Origin: Stenocarpella maydis
Taxonomy: Eukaryota > Ascomycota > Sordariomycetes > Diaporthales > Diaporthaceae
Direction of reading: 5' to 3'
NCBI GenBank assembly: GCA_002270565.1
Contig: NQMI01000124.1
Coordinates: forward strand, 62,001 to 126,000
DNA length: 64,000 bases
A program made the translations under genes and the position numbers. Under the pieces are notes generated by a model that saw only the letters and a list, made by a program, of their open reading frames with translations, searched no databases and had not been told where the DNA came from. How positions within the stretch are numbered: the stretch's first letter is position 1; the number at the start of each line of letters is the position of its first letter. Below, in pieces: positions 47,092 through 56,072 of the stretch.

Positions 47092-48574
47092 AACGCCAAC
47101 CAGCTAAAGAAAGGCCTTGCATTTATTTCTTGTAAACCGCCAGGTGATTCGTCTCAAATAAAAGGTTACCATAGTTAGACCACTTTAGATTGAAGCTCGC
47201 AGTATCTTCCGAGTTTTACAATCGTCACTGGCCGCTGGTCGTGTTTAACGGAGGTCTGGAATCTACTTCCGGACGAGGCTCTGCCTGAGACATTCTATTA
47301 TGGTAGCTTGTGGGATATTCGAATATTTGCAAGGTCCTGGAGAGAGCACTGGTGTAGGGATTTACCTGGGTCAGTTAAAACTACCGAGGTAAAGTTAGTT
47401 TTTAGGTTTTAAGTATAAGAGACAATAAAATGTTAATTTAATTTTATTGAAGCTCGTTCAAGCTTTTTAGATAGTCTGGTACAACTGGTAGTCTTTGTGT
47501 GTTGATAGTATGGCATGATTTCGTATCCATTTGTGGCATCTCCAGGCTTTCGCCACCTCAAACACAGTCGAGCTAAGCACGGCGGTACAAGAAGGGGGGG
47601 AGGGGGACGGACACGCCTTCTCAAACGTTAACAGTCCCATCTCCTCTATCTTCACCACAGCCAGCTCGAGCCAAGTCGAAAACTACCTAGTTTCTGGCAT
47701 CGGCCACATGAGCAGTGGCATATACCACGCCGTCATTTTGTTGCTCATGTGCTGCCCGCTATGCAGCCAGCGCTTCGGATTGCGACGAACACCGGTGGCC
47801 TTAGCTTCAGAGTAAATCTCTCACAGCTCCTGGATAAAATGCGCGCCAGGCATGTCAGTAATGTCCACGAGGCCGCGCGTGACATCTCTTCGTGCCGCGA
47901 GGAGTTTTGGACGGTCATGGCGAGCTCGATAGGCCTTGAACGATTGGCGAGGGTGCTCTAGGGATATATAAGCATTGGTACCAATTTCTAGCAAAGAAGC
48001 AATGTGACTTACTATCCTCCATCATGTGCATCTGTGTGTCGCCGCGGCACACCGGGCCATCGAGAAGTTCCTCCAGGGCCAGAGCCACGGAAACTGGCCC
48101 AGTCCTAGAGAGGCCGGCGCCTATGGCCTGGAGGGTTCAGTCAAGGTCCTTACTAGCAACTTGATGGAAGTACACCGATCTTGTGATATTAACACGCGAT
48201 CCAGGTAGAACATAAGCGGGGTTGTATCAGTGCGTCCCAAAGTAATTTAATAGTAACCTATAATTGTCATGTATTCTCAAAGCTTCACAAGAAAAAAAGA
48301 CAAAACAAAAACAGTAGAACTGTAACGATATACAGACGGATGGACTCAGGAGAGCACCCCTAAGGTCTCCAGCACTATAAGGGTACAATAATCGATTAGT
48401 AAATAATTATACAATCAAAATTTTAAGTCCTCGCTATCGCGAGATATCCCATTATTTAAAGCTCCGCCTGTAGAGATAGGAGATTCAACCCGAAGGTCTT
48501 GTCAGTTGCTTGGTGAGTACGTCAGCCCATAGGGCGTCCGTAGTGGGATTTCAGAAGGGTCCAGACCGGCCATA
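47092..48574. other. Intergenic region with gene-like fragments
   Basis: Plus-strand frames at 47531-47815 and 47749-47961 have protein-like composition (for example ARDISSCREEFWTVMASS), but I recognise no family. They could be scraps of a dead gene. Otherwise AT-rich. Confidence 0.35.
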
Positions 48575-49045
48575 GTACACGCACCCAACTTAAACTGTAC
48601 GCGCACCCAGCCCCTCCCTGTGGGCACACCTAGTATAAGAGATTAAGCGTGCAGCACACTACAAATTCTTGTACCTCTCCCACTCTCAAGCCCCTCTCCA
48701 CGCCCCTCCAAAGGGCCCCTCCAAATGGCGCCCTTCTGCCTGCCCTCCATATACCTAGAGGAAGACCCTCTGCACGCCTAGAAGCCCTTCATATACCCCT
48801 TTGCACGCCCCTTAAAAAGCCCTTCCTCTACATATGTATACGGAGGGCCCTTTAGAGGGGCATGGAGAGGGCGCGTGAATAGCCTTCCTATGGGCGAGTG
48901 GAGGGCCTTCATCTAAGTTCATACGCCTAGGGACCTAGGCCCAGAGGCTAAGGGTAGGCCTTTTACGCACCCAGTAAACTTTCCATGAACCCAGTGGACT
49001 TTTTATGCACCTAGTGGTATAAGAGAACTAGGTATGTTGCACGCT
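48575..49045. repeat. Foldback (MITE-like) repeat, copy A
   Basis: The left end carries CCTAGTATAAGAGATTAAGC. The right end carries a partial inverted copy, GCACGCTTAATC preceded by ACCTAGTGGTATAAGAG. Inner arms 48690-48723 and 48842-48876 are also inverted copies (CCCTCTCCACGCCCCTCC-type). The unit could form a long hairpin. Non-coding. Confidence 0.65.
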
Positions 49046-49059
49046 TAATCTTTGGTCGG

Positions 49060-49583
49060 GTGGCAGACCCAGCGCTCGAGGACGGCCGCGGCATAGGAAA
49101 CATAACCTGCCAGGCCATAATACTCTCCAATAAGGGGCGCCTCATCACCATACTAGAAGGCTTATCCGTCTTAGAGCTACCCGTAGCCTGCAGGCGAGGC
49201 GGTAAGAACAGGCTAGTACTAAAATTATACTTCACCTATAACACCAACCTCACCATATTAGATTCTATCAGCTATATTTCGCCAACCTGGCCGATTCGGA
49301 CCCCGATAACCCCAGGTGGAGGGACCCTACCACCATCAAGGGCCTGGCGCATGCGCTATGCGAGGCCTTGGCAGACATCCTGATGCAGCCTGTCGACGGC
49401 TTCTCCGTGGATGCCAGGCTGGCGTCGCTGGGCCTCGACTCGATAATCTCCATCAAGCTGGTCGACTGAATCCAGCGGCAGTTCAGGGTGGCCATGACGT
49501 CCATCGAGGTGACTCAGTGCTCGTCCTTGTTGCACCTCTCCGGCAATATCCTGGACAAGTTGATCAGCAGTAGTACTCGATAG
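49060..49583 (+). pseudogene. Acyl/peptidyl carrier domain relic of a polyketide synthase or similar synthase
   Basis: The frame from 49272 to a TAG at 49583 encodes a carrier domain. A predicted helix is followed by LGLDSIISIKLVD, where the Ser (codon 49440-49442) is the phosphopantetheine attachment site, then RQFRVAMTSIEV and the C-terminal helix. A TGA at 49467-49469 sits where Trp (TGG) is expected right after that motif, so it is broken. Upstream, 49060-49270 is open in another frame without a recognised domain. I read it as the last piece of a lost multidomain synthase, trapped between two foldback repeats. Confidence 0.65.
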
Positions 49584-49789
49584 TTAGAGGTGCCGAGGCA
49601 CGCTTGCTTCACTGACAAATACGCATCGGGATCGAGCATCCGTAACCACCATCTGTTGACCAAAACTAGTTCGTGTGTAGGCTACAGGGGAAATGGATGC
49701 ACCCGCGCCCCTGAGCGTGGCTGTGGCCCTGATATGGTGGCTTCCTGCATCCAACAGTTCGACGTGTTTTCGCCGATGAACCCTGTTAT

Positions 49790-50290
49790 CATTCACATAC
49801 CCAGCTTAAACTATACACATACCCAGCTCTTTCCTGTGGGCATACCTAGTATAAAGTTTTCTTTAAAAATTATTAAAATCTTTAAGTACCTCCTAAATAA
49901 TAATAAAAACTACCTCGTAACCCTAATCCTCCGGGCCAAAGCCCCTAAGTGCGTATACTTGGAGGAAAGCCACTTGCCTAAAGGAAGCCTATCCACGCAC
50001 CCTCTCCATGCCCCTCTAAAGGGCCCTCTATACACCTAAAGAAGAGCTTTTAGAGGGGCGCGTAAAGGGGCATATAGAGGAGCCCTTTATATGGGCGTAA
50101 AGAGGGCGCGTGAATAGCCTTCCTATATGTATATAGATAGCCTTCCTCTAGGTTAGTGGAGGGCCCTTTAGGAGCTCTAGAAAGCTTTTTTTGGAGTAGG
50201 GGAGTATAAGAATTTATAGTAGGCTATATACTTAATTTATTATACTGGGTACACTTATAGGAAAGAGCTGAGTACTTATAGTACCCCAGA
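49790..50290. repeat. Foldback (MITE-like) repeat, copy B
   Basis: The ends are inverted copies: CAGCTCTTTCCTGTGGGC near 49829 matches the reverse complement of 50255-50275. The middle shares TCCACGC, CCTCTAAAGGGCCCTC and GGGCGCGTGAATAGCCTTCC-type segments with copy A. No coding frame. Confidence 0.65.
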
Positions 50291-50326
50291 TGGGGTAGGG
50301 AAACCTAGGGTATAATAATTCTTTCC

Positions 50327-50690
50327 GGGGGAAGCCTTCCCAGGTGGGGTTAGGGATATCGAGTTTTAGGTGTAAAGGTCACGTGAGCAGTTTAAGTGAG
50401 ATCAGGGGAGGTACGTACCTTAGTATTACGAAGAGGCAGTCACAAAGAGGCGGTAACCACAAATAAATATCTAGAATTTCTAAGATCTAAGTAAACCTCT
50501 AAGTTAGGTAAGCCTAGCAGACCTTAGGATTAAATCGAAGTCTTGGAATTAGTTTAGAAGCAAATTCTTCTTCATCTAGATCTCGAGCTAAAGCAAAATA
50601 CGGTACTTAAGAAACTAATCATATAACCTTTACACCTAAAACTCAATATCCCTAGCCCCACGGGGGAAGGCTTGCCCTTAACCCAACTCT
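50327..50690. repeat. Short inverted-repeat element
   Basis: Left arm 50330-50385 (GGAAGCCTTCCC, GTTAGGGATATCGAGTTTTAGG) is the inverted match of the right arm 50630-50684 (TAAAACTCAATATCCCTAGCC, GGGAAGGCTTGCC). The arms are about 52 bp and 88-90% identical by eye, around a 240-bp unrelated centre. This looks like a small non-autonomous transposon. Confidence 0.75.
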
Positions 50691-51496
50691 AGCCCTCAGG
50701 GCAACTATAGCCTATCGGGGATATCTAGGGAATTGCCCCCATTTCCGAGCACAGTACTGAGCCGTAATCTTGCCGCCGCCCATCAGCCTTTGAATTCACA
50801 ACTTCATGGGGACGCTTCAGTTTATTGGTGCCCGAACTAATATTCCTATAACAGACCATGGAACTTATCCAGTGGTCAATCAGCGAATTGAATTCAAGAA
50901 TTAGGTTGAGGTGGTTGGACTTGCGATGTTTATTTGCAGATCACCATGTCGGAATACCACTCCGTTGGATCGCGCCCTGAGCGGGATATTACGGAGGACT
51001 CGAGCCAGCACTGTTTACAAACTTTAAAAATCACTATATCCACCCCGCACTCTACCAAATGATAGAAATACCCTGCTGATTAAGCCTTTGTTGTCCAATT
51101 CATATGTCCTTCCCGCCCACGCCCAGAGGGCTAGACCTCGCCTAGCACCTAGAGGGGTGGCCGTATTAGCGGTTTTAAGTTTGTCAACACTGATGGCTAG
51201 AGACCTCCGTACGGAGTATTTATCCCGTGGGCTCGGCGAGGAAGATGTGCGTGTGAAACACCCCCTCTTTCCTATCTGTTTACAGAATGTACGCAATTAC
51301 AAACCAACCGGAAAACCCACCCACAGTCCGTACGTACGAGCGCCATATGGCAAAGGCCACTCAACACACCTCATAATTTGCGTGTCCCGATTGTTCTGCC
51401 GGCCGTAAATCAAAGAAAGCCCATCAGTCGGTGATTCTCAGCCCTGGAGCTCTAAAACTTCTACAGCTCCTTGCTCAAATCCCTCAGCCGGCTACC
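50691..51496. other. Intergenic region before the CorA-like gene
   Basis: Apart from the short open frame at 50946, nothing is supported. A CT/AT-rich stretch precedes the gene. Confidence 0.4.
50946..51062 (+). CDS. Short open frame with gene-like start
   Basis: ATG at 50946 in context CACCATG opens 38 codons beginning MSEYHSVGSRPERDITED and ending at TGA. The composition suits an N-terminus, but there is no family match and it may be a relic of a longer gene. Confidence 0.2.
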   Translation: MSEYHSVGSRPERDITEDSSQHCLQTLKITISTPHSTK

Positions 51497-53206
51497 ATGG
51501 ATATCCTCCAGCAGTCAGTTCTCAATTCGAAAATCTGCCAGGAAAGATATTTTGGCGAGGATACAATGGTCGATAAAAGAGAGCCAACCTCCTTCAGCGT
51601 TATCTCTGCCTTTACCCTGGACGATGGCACCCTTGTTGTTGACACGGGAAATGCACATGTGCTTTCCGAAAAAGACCTTGTCGGTATTTTCGGTCAGCTG
51701 CCCCGGGATGAGGCTGGCAAGCTGGACGTGCCACTTCATCAAACGGCACAGTGGCATGAATTTCTTGCGGTTACTGGGCTGCTCGCCCCCAAGCCCCTAG
51801 CCGCCACGGCAATATTGAACATCATATATGTCTTCAATGAGAAAGACTCAGTCACGGGCATGTCTTTCAGCACATTGCGGGACCTAATCGATATTTTGGG
51901 GCTTGACCGTTCGTTCCTCCACTTTTTGCGCAGGGATGCAGATACCTGGCACTGCATCAGGCGCAGCCATCCACACGGAACATGTACGTTTTTGTTCATC
52001 ATCCAGAACCTCTACCGCATGGCCTGTAGCTTCGGTCCGAAGGAACGAGAGACCAACTGTGTCATATTTGGGTGCCCACCTGCACAAATCGAGGACGACT
52101 TGAACGAAACGAACTTCAATTTCTATCAACCAACCTGGTTTTCCACAGCCAGCAATGAGGGGCTGGACGAGGTCGAGAAATTCGAACCTTCCCGTGGCCT
52201 TCCGAAGCTGCTTGAAAAGATGCAATCTCATCACCTCCACCACCCCTTGTCCCTCGCATATTTGGGCTTGGTGGATAGCTTGTCCTCGATCTTCCTGCGA
52301 GTCAACAAGGAGATCAGTCCGATCAGCAAACTCGGACATGCATTAGACCTGAAGGTCTTCAAAGAAGCAGACGATACAACTGAGCCGATCAGCGTCGACA
52401 AGAAAACTTTGGACGAAATAGTAACATTAACTGGAAAGGCAGGCAGAGCCAGCGTCACCATGGCAAGACTGTCCACGGCCACCGGTGTTGTTGCAATGTT
52501 GCTCCAGAGCCTCCCGGACAGGAGTGGGTGGGGCCGATGGTGCCGCGAATACTTTCCGACGACAGCCGGAAGTCAATATAACCGCGCGGCTAAATGGTTG
52601 GACGAAGGGCTAGCGAGCTGTAAGCAAATTCTCCAGGATGAGAAGCTGCAAATCCAGTCGCAGGACGACAGGGTCAAGGCTCTCACGCCAGTTGTAAGTT
52701 GCTGTTCCTCGAGAGGAATGTATCCAGGAAGTGGAGCTGGAGCTAATAGTGGATCCTGCAAGGTATTGGCCGTTATAAGTCGGGCGTACGCACAGTCCGG
52801 CCTGACAATCGCAGTCATGACAATGGTGTTTTTGCCAGCGACGTCCATCGCTGCCATAATGGGGGTGCCCTGGGACCGCGGGGACCAGACGACGGAGAAT
52901 CTTCAGGCAATCATCTTCTGTGTGGCCACCGTCCTCATGACAATCTCGGTATTTCTCGTATGGACAAAAGGTATAACATGGTCCCAGAAGGCAGGGCCAT
53001 GGTATATAAGCGACGAAGCACCGTTTAGGAACTTCGGAGAACGTCTTTCTCTCCTGTTGGCGATAGTTGAGGCATGGTTTCAGAGGAGTGGATCATGGCT
53101 TAAGAATTATGCAAAAGGTCTGAAGAGGAATCAAAAATGGTCCAGGGGAGCTGAAGGGCCCGGGGCTACAGAAATGCAGGGTTTAGGTAATGGTAGAGCT
53201 ACATAA
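51497..53206 (+). CDS. CorA-like membrane protein
   Basis: As one open frame this gives 569 residues from the ATG at 51497 (ACCATGG context). The frame extends upstream only from a GTG. The soluble N-terminus contains HGTCTFLFII and helical regions like fungal CorA-type cation transporters. Two membrane segments at the C-terminus (MTMVFLPATSIAAIM, then AIIFCVATVLMTISVFLVW) flank a short loop. The CorA Gly-Met-Asn motif after the first segment is not present; MGVPWD stands there. A donor GTAAGT at 52694 and acceptor CAG at 52793-52795 frame a 102-nt, in-frame segment that may be an intron. Removing it gives 535 residues with DDRVKALTPV joined directly to SGLTIAVMTM. I prefer the spliced form. 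Confidence 0.65.
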   Translation: MDILQQSVLNSKICQERYFGEDTMVDKREPTSFSVISAFTLDDGTLVVDTGNAHVLSEKDLVGIFGQLPRDEAGKLDVPLHQTAQWHEFLAVTGLLAPKPLAATAILNIIYVFNEKDSVTGMSFSTLRDLIDILGLDRSFLHFLRRDADTWHCIRRSHPHGTCTFLFIIQNLYRMACSFGPKERETNCVIFGCPPAQIEDDLNETNFNFYQPTWFSTASNEGLDEVEKFEPSRGLPKLLEKMQSHHLHHPLSLAYLGLVDSLSSIFLRVNKEISPISKLGHALDLKVFKEADDTTEPISVDKKTLDEIVTLTGKAGRASVTMARLSTATGVVAMLLQSLPDRSGWGRWCREYFPTTAGSQYNRAAKWLDEGLASCKQILQDEKLQIQSQDDRVKALTPVVSCCSSRGMYPGSGAGANSGSCKVLAVISRAYAQSGLTIAVMTMVFLPATSIAAIMGVPWDRGDQTTENLQAIIFCVATVLMTISVFLVWTKGITWSQKAGPWYISDEAPFRNFGERLSLLLAIVEAWFQRSGSWLKNYAKGLKRNQKWSRGAEGPGATEMQGLGNGRAT

Positions 53207-53515
53207 ATAGTCTATATCTTTAAGCTGTGCTGGTCCAGCGAGCCTGGACGCCTGCTGCAGCACGGACGCGGCCACACAACCATGAGCTTACTGCGGAACA
53301 GCTTAGCAACGGGCGCAGCAGTCCCAATCCCGTTGAAAATGCGCAAAAATGGCTTAATCATCATCAGCCACACTGAACTATGCGAAGATTTCAAAAGGTT
53401 TTACACAAAGATATTACCAGAAGTAGTAATTGATGCGTTCCAAGTACAGAGATCCGAGGTTTCGTATGTCGATACAGATCTATTTCTACCTAGGAAAGTT
53501 CACACAGCTCTCTTT
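53207..53515. other. Convergent intergenic region
   Basis: The CorA-like gene and the SDR gene (minus) end here. Nothing else is supported. Confidence 0.5.
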
Positions 53516-54721
53516 CTATCCAGGAAAATTGAACGGATCTTCGGAAGGTCTATGCTCGGTCCCACCGTCATTATTCATATCGCCAGGAAACCTTGTATGT
53601 AGTGTATATAGTTCTGGGCGTGCCTTGATAGCATCAGCCTGGGAAATGACGTCTTCAAGGTCGTGCTGCACATCAAAGTATCGTCCCTTCAACACTCCCT
53701 TGGCTATTCCTGTAGCTAATGCGACAGAAACCATGCCATTCAAATAAGGACTGTCCTTGAATCCCTTGAGGGTCTCTTTCAGGGCCCCTGCTACATGAGG
53801 ATAGTCATCAACCCATTGGCCGAGTTGCTCTGGCATATAGTCAGCGGTAATCCATCATGTAACATAGAGGCTCTCATACCTGTCGAAGTCATTTCCGTTA
53901 GCACTGCACCCGGATGGATGCTATACATATGGATGTCCTCCTTCCCAGACAAATCCAGCTCTTTTTGCCAACAGCTCGTGAGCCTGATTAGGGCCGACTT
54001 CGACGTGGAGTATACTGCATTAAAGGGAATGTCCACAGTTCCAGCACGAGAGGCAATGTTTATCACACAGCCGTGACCTCTCTCCATGAAGCCTGGAACT
54101 ACACTCCTCATGAGGAAATAAGGTCCAAGAAGATTGACACTCAAGCATTTTGTGACTTTCTGCGGGTCCATAGTATGAAGCTAATAGCTGACTTAGTACG
54201 TGTTTTATGATACTTGAACCAGTTGTACTTACAGGTCCTGATGCATCAAGACCAGCGTTATTGATGAGGATGTCAACACAACCTATCGACTCCTCGACCT
54301 TCAGGAGTATAGAGTCAACTTCAAAGCCTTGCTAGCCGTAACCGAGAGTAGCATATTGCCATTCTATACGCACCTTTTCCACAAGCCCCTTGCAACTCTC
54401 CTGATCGGACACGTCGCACTGCAAGAGCGCGGCGCTGCTCGCGCCGAGGCTCCTGCATCTGGTCTCTAGATCAGGCGGAGGCAAAGTCCGGTTGTAGACA
54501 AGAGCCAACCTAGCCCCTGCAACCGAGAAGCATTCTGCCAGCGCTCTCCCGATTGTCCCGGCAGAACCTAGTCCCCTGATCATAAGCATTTGCCAATCAG
54601 TATATCTGATTGACCACGCACCAGTAATAACCGTAACTTTTCCGGCTAGGGATTGCTTGAATTTAGCTGGGTATATGAATGGGTACACCTCATTGTGCAG
54701 TCGAGGACAGGTTTCTGCCAT
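53516..54721 (-). CDS. Short-chain dehydrogenase/reductase (SDR)
   Basis: This is a predicted 335-residue oxidoreductase. Exons are 54721-54622, 54567-54374, 54331-54233, 54180-53880 and 53829-53516. Introns are 42-54 nt, with a TTAG-type acceptor for exon 4 and a branch-like CGCTGAC before the last acceptor. The cofactor loop reads TGGSAGTIG, the middle has LINNAG, and the active site has a Ser in NIASRAG and YSTSK (Tyr-x3-Lys). It is about 70-80 residues longer than a minimal SDR because of N- and C-terminal extensions. It is divergently arranged with the SnoaL-like gene (642-bp shared promoter), so the two may be co-expressed. The short introns make the exon ends less secure. Confidence 0.8.
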
Positions 54722-55363
54722 CGTGCTAAAGTCAAGGATCCAAAGGATGAAATATCAAATTTTAAAGGAAATTAACCTGCTGTTACCCTTTGCTGAGTTT
54801 GTAAGAGACAAGAAATGAGAGGAAATGTATAAACGGAGACAAGGGAAGTAGCACGTGGAAGATTATTAAGGACATCGTAGCTGGTTCCATTTTTAATCCG
54901 GTCACAATTCCCTAAAGAAAACGGGGGGGGGGGGCTGAAGGACATCCTAGGCCTCGTAACTTCGTGTGCTGGCCGGTCGAACGTCCCACCACACTTTAGG
55001 AATTCTTACACCCCACCCAATCGGGTGAGCCCCATGGGGAAAGGCATGGGGCCTCGTGTATCGGCATGCCGCTGCTCCTGGCATCTATCTAGCGTCCGCG
55101 CCTCCCGAAACTATCGCGACACAACCACAACCCGCTTCCGCGTGGGGGCGGGGTCTTGACGGGCGTCGGCTTGCCAAAAGACGACGTAATAGAGGCATGT
55201 GAGGGACTAAGGGTCACCGAGAACGTCGAAGGATATGGGACGAAGTCAAATATACGACCGAGCCTAGCGCATGCAGTGACAGGCTACCTAGGTGCTGTAC
55301 TGTTATCGGTACTGTATTTCATATCGGGGTCTCTACGACTGTATAGAGTATTCAACCATCACC
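54722..55363. promoter_or_regulatory. Divergent promoter region (SDR / SnoaL-like)
   Basis: The 642-bp interval serves an SDR on the minus strand and a SnoaL-like gene on the plus strand. It contains a G-run (54926-54935) and CCG/CGG steps that Zn2Cys6 proteins could bind; I did not find a clear shared palindrome. Confidence 0.45.
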
Positions 55364-55828
55364 ATGTCATCCAAGCCGCACGTTCTTGAGCATGTCGAGA
55401 AGATCTGGAAAGAGCACTTGACCGATCAGCCTCCCCAGACGCCCCAGCAAATCAAAGCCGCCAAGGCCATGATTGAGCTGTTTTTGAACGCATTCGAATA
55501 TCACGACTACGAGGCTGTTCGCCGCATGGTCGCCAAGGACTACATCCAGCACAATACGGAAGTTGGTACAGGCGCAGAGTCAATCATTGAGTTCGCTAAG
55601 CTCAAATTCTCCGATCCCGCGAGGAAGGACGAATTCATCTACAAGCGCATCCTGGTGGATGGAGACTATATCGTGTCGCATATCCACGTTGTCACTCGAG
55701 ACGGAACTGACGGCCTGCGGCTTGTTGAAATATTCCGGTATCAAAATGGTCTTTTCACGGAACACTGGGATACTGCGCAACCAATCCCGCCAAAGTCAAC
55801 CCACAAGCACAACAACGGAGTGTTCTAA
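55364..55828 (+). CDS. SnoaL-like (NTF2-fold) small protein
   Basis: This is a single-exon gene of 154 residues; the ATG at 55364 lies in ATCACCATG. The protein has the NTF2-like cone fold features of SnoaL-like domain proteins. An N-terminal helix is followed by FLNAFEYHDYEAVRRMVAKDYIQHN, then a strand-rich part with IVSHIHVV, GLRLVEIFRY and LFTEHWDTAQP. SnoaL-type proteins include polyketide cyclases and isomerases, but fungal members are diverse and can be non-enzymatic. It probably belongs with the neighbouring SDR. Confidence 0.8.
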   Translation: MSSKPHVLEHVEKIWKEHLTDQPPQTPQQIKAAKAMIELFLNAFEYHDYEAVRRMVAKDYIQHNTEVGTGAESIIEFAKLKFSDPARKDEFIYKRILVDGDYIVSHIHVVTRDGTDGLRLVEIFRYQNGLFTEHWDTAQPIPPKSTHKHNNGVF

Positions 55829-56072
55829 TCCCACGCCGTCACTGTAACCTGAGGGCTTCTGCTGGAGAGCAAATTAGGAGGAAGCCCAGTACTACGAATA
55901 GAGTGGGCTGGTGACGAGCAAATCCGCCATTGATGTAAAATATAAGTGGCATTAGAAAACAATGAGATGAAAACAGTCCTTGCAGGCCACCGCATGAACA
56001 AAGCCAATAACAGAACTCATTAAAACGAGCTGGTGTAGGACTGGGGCTTAATAGAAAGTGCTACATCCACAA

